Origin: DASXAI01 sp963728985
Lineage (GTDB): Bacteria > Actinomycetota > Acidimicrobiia > Acidimicrobiales > Ilumatobacteraceae
DNA: 64,000 nucleotides
NCBI GenBank assembly: GCA_963728985.1
Contig: CAVSME010000006.1
Coordinates: forward strand, 434,001-498,000
Direction: 5' to 3'
In this document: in pieces, positions 34,155 through 43,027 of the stretch
Layout of the letters: each line of letters starts with the position of its first letter
Position numbering within the stretch: position 1 is the stretch's first letter
Program-made: the position numbers and the translations under genes
The notes under the pieces: generated by a model
Database searches by the model: none
The model's input: the letters and a program-made list of their open reading frames with translations, nothing else
Told to the model about the DNA's origin: nothing

Positions 34155-34253
34155 CAGGGTGCTGAAGTACGGCCCTCGGCGGCGAGCCGTCCACGTGATC
34201 ACCCAAATCAGAGCGTCGGCGCATGCCGCCGACCCGGGTACTTCAGCACCCTG
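34155..34253. mobile_element. 99-bp MITE-like element or long stem with 16-bp perfect terminal inverted repeats
   Basis: CAGGGTGCTGAAGTAC (34155-34170) is exactly complementary to 34238-34253. The termini resemble IS ends of the CAGGGTGCTGAA type as I remember them. The element fills precisely the space between the peroxidase stop (TAA ending 34154) and the acyl-CoA dehydrogenase stop (CTA from 34254). CTA occurs on both flanks and could be a short target duplication. A bidirectional terminator is the simpler alternative. Confidence 0.5.
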
Positions 34254-36056
34254 CTAGTGCGGCGCGCCGGCGAACGCGCCGGCGCACAGGTCCTTGAACC
34301 GCTGGAGCTCCTCCGGTGGCGCGTCGACGCCCCGGAGGGGTCCCAGGTCGGCCAGGTGGGCCCGGGCGTAGAGCCGGGCCACCAGCTGCTTGCGGTCGCT
34401 GCCCAGCTCGGACTGCTCGAACCCGGCCTGCTCGAGCAGCAGCGCGGCGGCGTACACATCGATCATGAACTGGGCCAGCGGGTAGAGGCGGGCCTCGGCG
34501 GTGGGACCGTCGAGGGTGCGCCAGTGGGCGACGGCGCGTTCGAGATCGTCGATGCGGCCGGCCACGAGACCGGCGGTGGCGGCGTCGTCGCTCGGTGCCC
34601 GCCCGGCGGCGTCCCGAACCCGGTCGAGGAAGGCTCGGTCGGCCCCGTCGCGCTCCATGCCCCGGCGGACGTCGAGGCACAGGATGTTGTCCGGCCCCTC
34701 CCACACCGTGTTCACCTGCGCGTCGCGCAGCAGGCGGGCGACGGGCCACTGCTCGATGTAGCCGTTGCCGCCGTGCACCTCGATGGCGTCGCTGGCGGCC
34801 GTGATCCCGAGGCGGGCGGCGCGCAGCTTGATCAGCGGGGCGCCGATGCGCAGCCGGGGACCGAGGTACCCGTCGAAGACCAGGGCCTGGGCCGCTTCGA
34901 CCTCGACGATGAGCTCGGCCAGCTTGCGCTGCATGAGCGGGTGGTGGGCCAGCTCGGCGCCGAACGCTTCCCGCGCGTTGGCGTAGCAGAGCGCTTCGAC
35001 GAGGGCCCGGCGAGCGCAACCGAGGCCCATCATGGCGATGCCCAGCCGGGCGCCGTTGGTGAGCTCCATCATGCGGGCCAGGCCGCGCCCGTCCCCGACG
35101 CCGCCCCCATCACTCCCGCCCCCGCCACCCCTGCCGCCGCCGCTCGGCGCCAGCAGGAACGCCTCGGCATCGAGCAGCTCCACCTCGGCCGACGCGACCG
35201 CCTTGGTGCCCAGCTTGTCCTTCAGCCGCCGGATGCGGATGCCGTTGCGGCCGCCGTCGCGCCGTTCCCGTAGGACCAGGAACGGGGCGATGCCGCGGAT
35301 GCCGTCGGGGGCGCCTTCGGCCTTGGCCAGCACCACGAAGGCCGAGCCGTTGGCGTTCGACGCGAACCACTTGAGCCCGCTGACCGCCCAGGCGTCGCCG
35401 TCGGGCACGGCCGTGGTCTCCAGCGCGGCGAGGTCCGAGCCCCCGGTGCGCTCGGTCAGCATCTGCGCCGCCTCCCCGGCGAGCTCGCCGGCGGCGAAAA
35501 TCTCCCGGACCCGTTCCTTCACCTCGGGCGGCGCGAACTCGTCGGCCAGGCGCACGACCATGTCGCCACCGGTTCCGAGCGCGCACATCATCCCGATCTC
35601 GGCCTGGTCGAGGAGGTAGGCCCACGCCGCCGCGAGTGGCGCCGGGTCGACGCCGGCGCGACGGGCCTCCTCGCGGAACGCCCCGGAGCTGAAGCTGTGG
35701 GCGATGAGGTCGCGCCTCGACGCCTCGAACGTAGGTGGCATCACCACCGTGCTGATGTCGCGGCCCCAGCGGTCGTAGCGCTCCAGCCGGGGTGGGTTCC
35801 GATCGGTCTCCTCGGCCCGCTCGGCGATGGGTCCACCCATGAGGGCGCCCAGCTCGTCGAGGCGGGCCTCCGCCCACGCCAGACCGTCGGCCCCGAGGTG
35901 GCGGCGCATCAGGAACTGGAGGGTGGGGTCGCAGCGGTACCAGTTGCGGCCGACGGCGCCGGCGTAGCGCTCGGTGGCGTAGCGCCGGGCCTTCGCCGCG
36001 GTCGTGAAGGGCAGCTCGTCCACCGGTTCGGTGAGGTAGCGCGACATGTCCTGCAT
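34254..36056 (-). CDS. Acyl-CoA dehydrogenase (large, AidB-like branch)
   Basis: 600 residues from ATG 36056; the frame is open much farther upstream but that part is antisense to the TetR gene. Flavin-binding and catalytic-region motifs are GGSDLAALETTA, LKWFASNANGSAFVVLAK, NGARLGIAMMGLGCARRAL, AIEVHGGNGYIEQWPVARLLRDAQV and VWEGPDNIL. The length and the C-terminal extension of about 120 residues match the AidB/DUF1974-like group rather than the 380-residue short-chain enzymes. An unusual Gly/Ser-rich insertion (SGGGRGGGGGSDGGG) interrupts the beta-domain. Likely an FAD enzyme acting on an acyl-CoA of unknown chain; controlled by the divergent TetR gene. Confidence 0.9.
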   Translation of the reverse strand: MQDMSRYLTEPVDELPFTTAAKARRYATERYAGAVGRNWYRCDPTLQFLMRRHLGADGLAWAEARLDELGALMGGPIAERAEETDRNPPRLERYDRWGRDISTVVMPPTFEASRRDLIAHSFSSGAFREEARRAGVDPAPLAAAWAYLLDQAEIGMMCALGTGGDMVVRLADEFAPPEVKERVREIFAAGELAGEAAQMLTERTGGSDLAALETTAVPDGDAWAVSGLKWFASNANGSAFVVLAKAEGAPDGIRGIAPFLVLRERRDGGRNGIRIRRLKDKLGTKAVASAEVELLDAEAFLLAPSGGGRGGGGGSDGGGVGDGRGLARMMELTNGARLGIAMMGLGCARRALVEALCYANAREAFGAELAHHPLMQRKLAELIVEVEAAQALVFDGYLGPRLRIGAPLIKLRAARLGITAASDAIEVHGGNGYIEQWPVARLLRDAQVNTVWEGPDNILCLDVRRGMERDGADRAFLDRVRDAAGRAPSDDAATAGLVAGRIDDLERAVAHWRTLDGPTAEARLYPLAQFMIDVYAAALLLEQAGFEQSELGSDRKQLVARLYARAHLADLGPLRGVDAPPEELQRFKDLCAGAFAGAPH

Positions 36057-36149
36057 GGTACGGAGCGTGGCCAGCCGCCGGGTTCGCGCCGTGGCCCGGG
36101 CTACCATCGACGGGCCGCCCGCTCTGGTGCGGGCTGCGGAAGGACCTCG

Positions 36150-36800
36150 GTGGCGGACGTCTCGAACACCGCGTTCAGCGAGCAGTTGCCCCGGCCGGCA
36201 CGACGTCCCGGGCGCCCGCGCGACACGAACAGTGACGAGACGCGCTGGCGCATCCTCGAAGCCGCCCTCGACGCCTTCGCCGACCGTGGCTACGACGGCG
36301 TGTCGACGCGCGAGATCGCCCGGCACGCCGAGGTCACCTCGGCCACCGTGTACCACCACTTCCCGTCCAAGTTCTCGCTGTACCAGGACGCCTACCGGTA
36401 CGCCCTCGACGTCGCCTACGGCGCCTACTCCCGGGCGGTGGCGGGGCGGGCGAGCACCCTCGACGAGATCGATGCAGTGCTCGACTGCTCGCTGCGGCTC
36501 ATGCACGAGCGGGTGGCGATCACGTCGCTGGCCATCCACGCGCAGACCGACGCCGTGCACCCGGAGATGCAGGGCCCCGAGCGCCACGAGTCGGCCCGAG
36601 CGTTCATCGACGGGATGGTGCAGCGGGCCATCGATCGCGGCGAGCTGGCCGCCGACGATGCCGTGCTGTTCGAGCGGATGTTCCTCGTGATGCTCTGGGG
36701 CCTGGCCATGGCCGGCCTGAACGGCACGGCGGAGCGGGTCGAGTGCGTGCAGGCCATCAAGCGGATGCTGACCGGCACCCTCCTGCGCCTCGAGCTCTAG
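36150..36800 (+). CDS. TetR-family transcriptional regulator
   Basis: 216 residues from GTG 36150, preceded by AAGGA; the longer frame upstream is antisense to the dehydrogenase. The N-terminal HTH is complete: ILEAALDAFADRGYDGVSTR, EIARHAEVTSATVYHHFPSK and FSLYQDAYRY. The C-terminal ligand domain is unassigned. It is divergent from the acyl-CoA dehydrogenase with 93 bases between the starts, the usual arrangement for a repressor of that gene; no clear operator palindrome could be named. Its stop overlaps the stop of the convergent CAP/LDTR gene at the palindrome CTAG. Confidence 0.9.
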   Translation: MADVSNTAFSEQLPRPARRPGRPRDTNSDETRWRILEAALDAFADRGYDGVSTREIARHAEVTSATVYHHFPSKFSLYQDAYRYALDVAYGAYSRAVAGRASTLDEIDAVLDCSLRLMHERVAITSLAIHAQTDAVHPEMQGPERHESARAFIDGMVQRAIDRGELAADDAVLFERMFLVMLWGLAMAGLNGTAERVECVQAIKRMLTGTLLRLEL

Positions 36801-38824
36801 CCGGCGAACCAGCCCTGCAGGTCGACGACGAGGTCGGCGTCGCTCATCGTGAACAGGCAGACCTGGCCATCGGCGCCCACCTTCGACACGACGAGGTTGG
36901 GGACCGCCTGTCCCGGCCCGAGGTTGAGGTTCGAGGCCGTCGGGCGGGGCGTGCCGCACGGCCACACCGTGACGAAGCCGGGTGCGTCGGCGTCGAGGGC
37001 GGTGACGTTCAGGGCGACGGCGCCGGCCGATGCGGGCACCGACGCCGTGCCGGCGACCGGCAACGACACGACCTGGCCCCCGGCCACCCGCTGCGCGGGT
37101 GCCACCCGGGTGTCGAGCAGGCGCTGGGGGAGGAGCGACGTGTACACGTCGTCACCGGTGAGCCACCCCTCGAGGTCGGCCACGAGGTCGACCCGCCCCA
37201 TGCTCGACAGGCAGACCCTGCCGCCGGTGCCCACTTTCACCATCACCAGGTTGGCCACCGACTGGCCGGCGGTGACGTTGAGGTTCGACGCGTTCGGCAT
37301 CGGTTGCCCGCACGGCCACGCCGTCACGAACCCGGCGGCATCGGCACCCGTGGCGGTGACGTTGAGGATCAGGCTGCCGGTGTCGCTCGGCAGGGCGACT
37401 TCGGACCGACCGAGCACGCTGAGCTCGACCGTCCCACCCGGGCCGACGGCGCCAACCGGCGCGCCGACTCCAGTACGGGTGTCGAGGAGACGCACGGGCG
37501 CCGTGCCGTGGAAGGCGGCGTCGGCCGGGAAGTAGCCGTCGACGTCAGCGATGAGGTGGGCGCCGGCCATGGTGTAGACGCACAGGGCGCCGTTGCCGTC
37601 GAGCGCGACTGTCGTGAGGTTGGCGACGGTGTCGCCCGCGTCGTAGTTGAGGTTCGACGCGAGGGGCGGGTCCGATCCGCAGGGGAACACGGTGACGTAG
37701 CCAGAGCCGTCGGGTTCGGTCACGGTCACGTTGAGGGTGACGGCGGCGGTACCGGCGGGCACGATCTCGCCGCCGAGGGCCAGCTGCACGACCTCCCCGG
37801 CGCCCACGCGACGGCGCGACGCGCCGATGCCGGCGCGGGTGTCGAGGGCGCGCACCGGCACCATCGGGTTGTACCGGCCCGGCTTCGCCGTCGATGGCTT
37901 CGTGGGGGCGTCCTGGACCGCGGTGAACGACCAGCTGAGGGTGATCTGCCCGGGACGGAGGAGCTCGACTCCGTACTGACCGGTGGTCAGGGGAGTTCGG
38001 GGGATGATCACCACCGCGTGGTCGGAGCTCATCACCGCCTGCCCGGCGGCGCCGTACGTGGGATCGGACGACTGGAACGTGGCCGCCGTGATCACGCACA
38101 GGTCGGGACCCTCGCTCACGGTGGTGCCGTCGGCCCGGTGCAGGCGCGCCGTGGTGCCGGCGGGCGGATCGGACGGCAGCAGGGCGAGGATGGGCAGGCC
38201 GGCCGGTCGCTTGAACCCCGGGCAGCTGTCGAGGGGATCGGGCGACTCGGGCCCGACCTGGGTGAGGTCGACCTGGCTGCCGGCGCCCGGCCACAGCACC
38301 GGCTCGCGGTTGGCCGGACCGGTCACCCCGCGGATCACGTCGAGGGCGGCCCCGGCACTCGTGCGGGCGTAGGCGACTCGCTGCAGGCGGGTGCGGAGGA
38401 TCCCGATGGCGTGAAAGGGGGCGACCATCCACGCCTCGATGGCGGTGCGGTCGTCGTTGATGGCGCCGAGGTAGAGGTCGGCGCTGCGGCCAGCGTCGGC
38501 GCCTTCCGGTGTGTACCACGGACTGGCCGGATTCTCGGTATGCGCGCTGGCGTAAGCACCCGTCTTCAGGTTGGAGGGCGTCTTCTGCAAATAGGTCAAA
38601 TGCTTGGCCAGACCGTCCGACCATGTCGGCTCTTCCACGACGGATGGGAGTCCGGCCATTGCGCGATAGTCGTTCACCAGGTCGAGCCAACTACCGCCTG
38701 GGTCCAGGGTCGCCGCGTGCGCTGGATCGGCACCGGCCGCCGTGATGCCGACCCCGAGGGACGACACCAGCACCAGCACCACCGTCGCAACCGCTGTGAC
38801 CAGACGCTCCGCCGTCCGTCGCAC
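36797..38824 (-). CDS. Secreted protein with N-terminal CAP/SCP-like domain and LDTR repeats
   Basis: 675 residues, GTG start. Signal peptide: about residues 8-37 (VTAVATVVLVLVSSLGVGIT... cleavage near AHA). Residues about 45-165 resemble a CAP/SCP domain (LDLVNDYRAMAGLPSVVEEP, AYASAHTENPASPWYT, IGILRTRLQRVAYA), with His in SAHTE and a second His in PFHAIG. A region that carries the domain-like segment DLCVITAATFQSSDPTYG follows, and then three LDTR modules (VRALDTRAGIG, VRLLDTRTGVG, QRLLDTRVAP) of the same kind as in 13351-14607. Probably a cell-surface protein; the CAP part may bind lipid or cell wall. It ends at the CTAG shared with the TetR gene. Confidence 0.85.
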   Translation of the reverse strand: MRRTAERLVTAVATVVLVLVSSLGVGITAAGADPAHAATLDPGGSWLDLVNDYRAMAGLPSVVEEPTWSDGLAKHLTYLQKTPSNLKTGAYASAHTENPASPWYTPEGADAGRSADLYLGAINDDRTAIEAWMVAPFHAIGILRTRLQRVAYARTSAGAALDVIRGVTGPANREPVLWPGAGSQVDLTQVGPESPDPLDSCPGFKRPAGLPILALLPSDPPAGTTARLHRADGTTVSEGPDLCVITAATFQSSDPTYGAAGQAVMSSDHAVVIIPRTPLTTGQYGVELLRPGQITLSWSFTAVQDAPTKPSTAKPGRYNPMVPVRALDTRAGIGASRRRVGAGEVVQLALGGEIVPAGTAAVTLNVTVTEPDGSGYVTVFPCGSDPPLASNLNYDAGDTVANLTTVALDGNGALCVYTMAGAHLIADVDGYFPADAAFHGTAPVRLLDTRTGVGAPVGAVGPGGTVELSVLGRSEVALPSDTGSLILNVTATGADAAGFVTAWPCGQPMPNASNLNVTAGQSVANLVMVKVGTGGRVCLSSMGRVDLVADLEGWLTGDDVYTSLLPQRLLDTRVAPAQRVAGGQVVSLPVAGTASVPASAGAVALNVTALDADAPGFVTVWPCGTPRPTASNLNLGPGQAVPNLVVSKVGADGQVCLFTMSDADLVVDLQGWFAG

Positions 38825-38867
38825 GTTTTCCCTATCGGTCGAACCGCGCCCCGCATTAGGGCATCAG

Positions 38868-41408
38868 TCAGCTCGCGGACGCGAGTGCTTCGTGGCCGAT
38901 GTCCTCGGCGGCCAGCGGGCGGGCCAGCAAATAGCCCTGCACCGCATCGCAACCGAGCCGCTCCAACGCGTCGAGCTGTTCGCGCCGCTCGACACCCTCA
39001 GCGGTCACGTCGAGATCGAGTGCATGCGCCATGGCGATGATGGCGGTCACGATCGTCGAATCCTGCTCCGAACGATCGATGTTGGCGATGAAGCTGCGAT
39101 CGATCTTGATCGTGTCGACGGGAATGCGCCGGAGGTAGGCGAGCGACGAATAGCCGGTGCCGAAGTCGTCGATGGCGATGCGCACGCCCTGGCTGTGCAG
39201 CCGGTCCAGGGCACTGATGGCGCCGGGGTCGTCGGCCAGCATCGACTCGGTCACCTCGAGGTGCAGCGTCGAGGGATCGAGCCCGTTCGCCGCCAGCGTG
39301 GCCAGCGCATGGGTGGCCAGCCGGGAGTCGGCCAACTGCCGCGTGGAGAGGTTGACCGCCGTCCACCGGCCGTGCCACTCGCCCGACGCCGTCCAGCGGG
39401 CCGTCTGGCGCAGCGCCTCCTCGAGCACCCAGGACCCGATGGGCACGATGAGGCCGCTCTCCTCGGCGATGTCGAGGAAGTCGGCGGGCCCGAGCGTGCC
39501 CCGCTCCGGGTGCCGCCACCGCAGGAGGGCCTCGACGCCGAGCATGCGCCCGTCGGTGGTGGACCGGATGGGCTGGTACAGGAGGCGGAACTCGCGCCGG
39601 CGCACCGCCTGGTGCAGATCGGACTCGAGGCCGAGGCGCACGATGGCCTGGGCCCGCAGGTGGGAGTCGAAGATCTCGTAGCGGCCCCGCCCGCGGCCCT
39701 TGGCCCGGTAGGCGGCGATGTCGGCGTCGCGGATCAGGTGGTCCGACGTCTCCCGGAGGAACGGCTGGGACATGGCGATGCCGATGCTCACGCCCGTGTG
39801 GGCCACTGCCTGACCGACGGCGAAGGGCGCCTGGAGGCAGGCGACGAGGCGGTCGGCCACCGCCGTGACCTCCCGCTCACCGGTCACGTCCGGGCACACG
39901 ACGACGAACTCGTCGCCGCCCATCCGGCTCACGGTGTCACCCGAGCGAACGGCCTCCTGCATGCGCTTGGCCACCTCGACGAGCACGAGGTCGCCCGCGG
40001 TGTGCCCCAGCGTGTCGTTGACGACCTTGAACCGGTCGAGGTCGCACACCAGCACGCCGACGCGCGTGTGGGATCGCGCCGCCAACGTGAGGGCGAGTTG
40101 GAGGCGATCGTCGAGCAGCACGCGGTTGGGCAACCCGGTGAGCGGATCGTGGAGCGCGGCACGGCGCAGGTCGCGCGCCGACCGGTCGGCGTCGAGGGCG
40201 GCCGCCAGCACGTTGGCCACCGACCCGAGGAAGTTGAGGTCTTCGTCGCTGAAGCGCCGGAAGCGATGGGACCCGACGGTGATCGTGCCGTAGATCTGGG
40301 CGCCCGTCTCCATGCGCACCCCGGCCGCCGACCGGGTCGTGCCCCGCAGGCCCTTGAACACTGCGAAGCGGGGATCGGACCGCACGTCGGGGACGGAGAC
40401 GGGCTCGGCCGAGTCGAGGACGAAGCCGGTGAAGGACTGCGGCCCGCGCGGGATGCGCACCGCGTCGATGCCCTCGTCGGGGATGCCGTAGCTGGCCGCC
40501 ATCGGCAGTCCGGCGGGATGGCCGTCGTCGATGGCGATCCCGGCGACGTCGACGCCGAGGGTCGCGACGATCTCCGTCACGGCGTCACGGATCAGCTGCA
40601 TCGGCGGTTCACCCGACAGGGCGCGAGTGCCGAAGCGGGCCACCACGGCCTGCTGATCGGCCAGGCGGCGCTGCTCGGTCACGAGCGTGGCCACCGCCAT
40701 GGCACCGACGCTGTCGCCGTGGCCGACGCCCCGGTACCAGCACGACACGACGTGGTCACCGAAGCGCATCTCGGCTCGGAAGCACTCGCCTCGCAGCGCG
40801 CGGCGCAGGTTGGAGACGACGTCGTGGCGATCGGCGAACAGGTCCCACGCGCACCGGCCCTTCAACTTGTCGGCTTCCCAGCCGGCGGGCACCATCGCCG
40901 CCCCGGCGGCCACGGTCACGATGCCGGCGCCGTCGATGGCCAGCAGCCCGATCGGGGCGGCGTCGACGACAGCACGGAGCTGGTCGGAGATCTTGACCAG
41001 CTCCTCGTTGCGCCGGTTGAGCTCGCTCACGTCCTCGAGCACGGTGAAGGCCAGCGGCCCGCGCGGCTCGCTGATCACGACGGTCGAGGTGAGGCGCACC
41101 GCGACCGCCGTCCCGTCGGGCCGCAGGTAGCGCTTCTCGTGGCGGCGGGCGGCGGCATTGCCGGCGAAGAGGGATTCGAGCCGGGCCGAGCTGCTGGCCA
41201 GGTCGTCGGGGTGGGTGAACTCGGTGCTCAACCGGCCGATCAGGTCGTCGACGGGGCGACCGAGCAGGGCGGCGGCCGCCGGGTTGGCGGCGATGACCAC
41301 GCCACCAGGCGCCACGAACCACATGCCCACCGATGCCGTGTCGAAGCTGGCCTTGGCCAGCGCCGGTCCCGGGAGCGATGCGCTGTCGGCCCCGTCCAGT
41401 CGTTCCAC
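38868..41408 (-). CDS. PAS-PAS-GAF-GGDEF-EAL cyclic di-GMP protein
   Basis: About 846 residues. GTG 41408, preceded by GGGGAGG, is preferred over the TTG at 41474. Order: PAS (about 20-130), second PAS-like segment (about 145-260), GAF (about 270-420), GGDEF and EAL. The diguanylate cyclase site is intact (MGGDEFVVV, with DLDRFKVVNDTLGH). The phosphodiesterase site is also intact: EALLRW, ESGLIVPIG, NLSTRQL, EVTESM, DDFGTGYSSL and KIDRSFI. Both activities are therefore possible, and the PAS/GAF sensors would set the balance. No membrane segment is seen, so the protein is cytosolic. Targets are unknown. Confidence 0.93.
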   Translation of the reverse strand: MERLDGADSASLPGPALAKASFDTASVGMWFVAPGGVVIAANPAAAALLGRPVDDLIGRLSTEFTHPDDLASSSARLESLFAGNAAARRHEKRYLRPDGTAVAVRLTSTVVISEPRGPLAFTVLEDVSELNRRNEELVKISDQLRAVVDAAPIGLLAIDGAGIVTVAAGAAMVPAGWEADKLKGRCAWDLFADRHDVVSNLRRALRGECFRAEMRFGDHVVSCWYRGVGHGDSVGAMAVATLVTEQRRLADQQAVVARFGTRALSGEPPMQLIRDAVTEIVATLGVDVAGIAIDDGHPAGLPMAASYGIPDEGIDAVRIPRGPQSFTGFVLDSAEPVSVPDVRSDPRFAVFKGLRGTTRSAAGVRMETGAQIYGTITVGSHRFRRFSDEDLNFLGSVANVLAAALDADRSARDLRRAALHDPLTGLPNRVLLDDRLQLALTLAARSHTRVGVLVCDLDRFKVVNDTLGHTAGDLVLVEVAKRMQEAVRSGDTVSRMGGDEFVVVCPDVTGEREVTAVADRLVACLQAPFAVGQAVAHTGVSIGIAMSQPFLRETSDHLIRDADIAAYRAKGRGRGRYEIFDSHLRAQAIVRLGLESDLHQAVRRREFRLLYQPIRSTTDGRMLGVEALLRWRHPERGTLGPADFLDIAEESGLIVPIGSWVLEEALRQTARWTASGEWHGRWTAVNLSTRQLADSRLATHALATLAANGLDPSTLHLEVTESMLADDPGAISALDRLHSQGVRIAIDDFGTGYSSLAYLRRIPVDTIKIDRSFIANIDRSEQDSTIVTAIIAMAHALDLDVTAEGVERREQLDALERLGCDAVQGYLLARPLAAEDIGHEALASAS

Positions 41409-41468
41409 CGTGCCTCCCCGTCGTTGTCTGGTTCTAGGACGGACAGTGGCCACTTGGATGACGCCCGT

Positions 41469-41530
41469 GGTCAAATCCTGTTCGTCAATCGTGTCTTGAC
41501 GGACACCTGGCCGTCAACGTACGGTTGACG
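41469..41530. promoter_or_regulatory. Cluster of TTGAC/GTCAA half-sites before the Clp-N gene
   Basis: Within 62 bases upstream of ATG 41532, GTCAA or TTGAC occurs five times (about 41470, 41484, 41496, 41513 and 41525). Two perfect inverted pairs are formed: TTGACGG with CCGTCAA (41496-41502 and 41511-41517), and CGTCAAC with GTTGACG (41512-41518 and 41524-41530). The overlap with a likely promoter suggests an operator. The binding protein is unknown. Confidence 0.45.
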
Positions 41531-41531
41531 C

Positions 41532-42327
41532 ATGCCCACGGTGCCGCTGCGCCTCGACGATCTCATCGCCGCTGTCCGGTCCGAGGAGCCCGAGGGTGAT
41601 CCGCTGGTGCACCTGTCGACGGCGGTGGCGCTCGCCGGTCAGGTCACCGAACTGGCCGACCACCTGATCGGCCACTTCGTCGACCAGGCCCGCCGGGCGG
41701 GGGCGTCGTGGACCGACATCGGCCGGAGCATGGGTGTCACCAAGCAGGCGGCCCAGCAGCGCTTCGTGCCCCGGTCCGAGCTCACCCGCAGCTTCGGCGG
41801 GGGCCGCTTCGGGCGGTTCACGGCTCGGGCCCGCCAGGCCGTCGTGGCGGCCGAGGCCGAGGCCCGCAGCGCCGGCAACGACATGGTCGACGTGCCCCAC
41901 GTGATGCTCGGTCTGCTCGCCGAGCGCGCCGCGCTCGGCGGCGCGGGCCATCGAGGCCCAGGGCGTCGACCTCGACACGCTGCAGACGGCGGTGGCCAAC
42001 CTGGTCGAACCGGGGAGCGGGCCGCTGCCCGAGCACATCCCCTTCTCGCCGGCGGCCAAGCGGACGCTGGAGCTCACGTTGCGGCAGGCCTTGCGGCTCG
42101 GCCACAACTACATCGGCACCGAGCACATCCTGCTCGCCGTGCTCGACGACGACACGCCAACCGCGGTCGTGCTCAGCGGGCTCGGTGTCGACCGCGATCA
42201 GGCGGAGGCGTGGCTCATCGAGCAGCTAGCGCGCGCTAGCGCCGGCGATGGCCCGGGCGAAGCCCTGGTAGATGGCGATCAGCTCGGCCATCGGCCGGCT
42301 CGTGCGGGCGAACGAGTCGACGAGTGA
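41532..42327 (+). pseudogene. Clp N-terminal domain protein, frameshifted
   Basis: The frame from ATG 41532 reads as a known actinobacterial type: LDDLIAAVRSEEPEGDPLVH, HLIGHFVDQARRAGASWTDI and GRSMGVTKQAAQQRF, then a Clp N-terminal repeat (ARQAVVAAEAEARSAGNDMV, DVPHVMLGLLAE). At about 41943-41947 the reading moves to the next frame (+1): AIEAQGVDLDTLQTAVANLV and FSPAAKRTLELTLRQALRLG, followed by HNYIGTEHILLAVL. One extra G in the GCGGG run explains it. The restored protein would have an HTH-like half and two Clp-N repeats, a stress-related regulator or adaptor. Without correction the second repeat is lost. The tail overlaps the convergent TetR gene by about 100 bases, so the true 3' end is uncertain. 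Confidence 0.75.
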
Positions 42328-42840
42328 CGTGCACAGCGTCACAATGGCGTGGGCCGCCTCGCGGGGGGTGGAAACGGTGAAGGCGCCGCTGGCGACACCA
42401 CTGTCGATCACCGCCTCCACCTTCTCGAGCAGGCGCCGGCGCTTGGCATCGATCGACTCCCGCTCGGGCGAGTTCAGCCGGGTGTACTCGCGGAAAGCGA
42501 CGTTGGCGGCCTGCCGGGCGAAGCCGTCGTGGAGCCGGGCGGCGATGAGCGTGCTCACCACTTCGTCGAGTTGGGCGGCCGGGGTGGGATCGGCGGCCGC
42601 CATCCGCCGGTCCAGCCGGGCGAGGATCACGTCGTAGGCCTCGTCGAGGAACTCGCGCAGCAGATCCTGCTTCGACGGGAAGTGGTAGTAGAGCGCCGCC
42701 ACGCTCACACCGGCCCGGGCGGCGATGTCGCGCATGGACGCTCCCTCGTAGCCGTCCTCGCCCATGACGGTCACCGCCGCCCGCATCATGGCCGCCTTGC
42801 CCGGTCGCTCCTGGCGAACCCGCTGCGCGCCCACGCTCAC
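42226..42840 (-). CDS. TetR-family transcriptional regulator
   Basis: About 204 residues from GTG 42840; the true start could be a few codons away because no good binding site is seen. The HTH is MMRAAVTVMGEDGYEGASMR followed by DIAARAGVSVAALYYHFPSK. The C-terminal domain (about 70-200) has no assignable ligand. No clear target gene shares its promoter region; upstream on the other strand is the DUF559 gene, 188 bases away across a 48-bp palindrome. The 3' end carries the palindrome CTAGCGCGCGCTAG, and overlaps the frameshifted Clp-N gene. Confidence 0.85.
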   Translation of the reverse strand: MSVGAQRVRQERPGKAAMMRAAVTVMGEDGYEGASMRDIAARAGVSVAALYYHFPSKQDLLREFLDEAYDVILARLDRRMAAADPTPAAQLDEVVSTLIAARLHDGFARQAANVAFREYTRLNSPERESIDAKRRRLLEKVEAVIDSGVASGAFTVSTPREAAHAIVTLCTSLVDSFARTSRPMAELIAIYQGFARAIAGASAR

Positions 42841-42933
42841 GCCGGCACTGTACCGGCCCGGTCGTTCCCTTCCTGAGCGAACGACCGCTAAGTTGCGGCG
42901 CCGATGGCCGCGCGGACGGTGTCTGTCGTCCTC

Positions 42934-42981
42934 GTTCTCGGCGTGATCCGTCTCACCGGTGAGACGCTCGACTCCGAGAAC
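42934..42981. repeat. 48-bp imperfect palindrome, dispersed repeat copy 2
   Basis: Centre CGTCTCACCGGTGAGACG (18-base core, 42949-42966 apart from one flank) with arms GTTCTCGG...CCGAGAAC. An outer pair CGCGGACG (from 42911) and CGTCCGCG (from 42981) extends the symmetry. It lies between the divergent TetR and DUF559 genes. See also 5299-5346 and 43933-43980. Confidence 0.7.
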
Positions 42982-43027
42982 GTCCGCGTGTTCCGGTTGG
43001 CCACCCCCACCCGCACACACCGGTGAT

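Noticed and set aside
36743..39040. A 765-codon plus-strand open frame
   Set aside because: Antisense to the CAP/LDTR gene, which has a signal peptide and repeated modules.
38742..41528. A 928-codon plus-strand open frame
   Set aside because: Antisense to the GGDEF-EAL gene, whose catalytic motifs are complete; the product has no recognisable domain.
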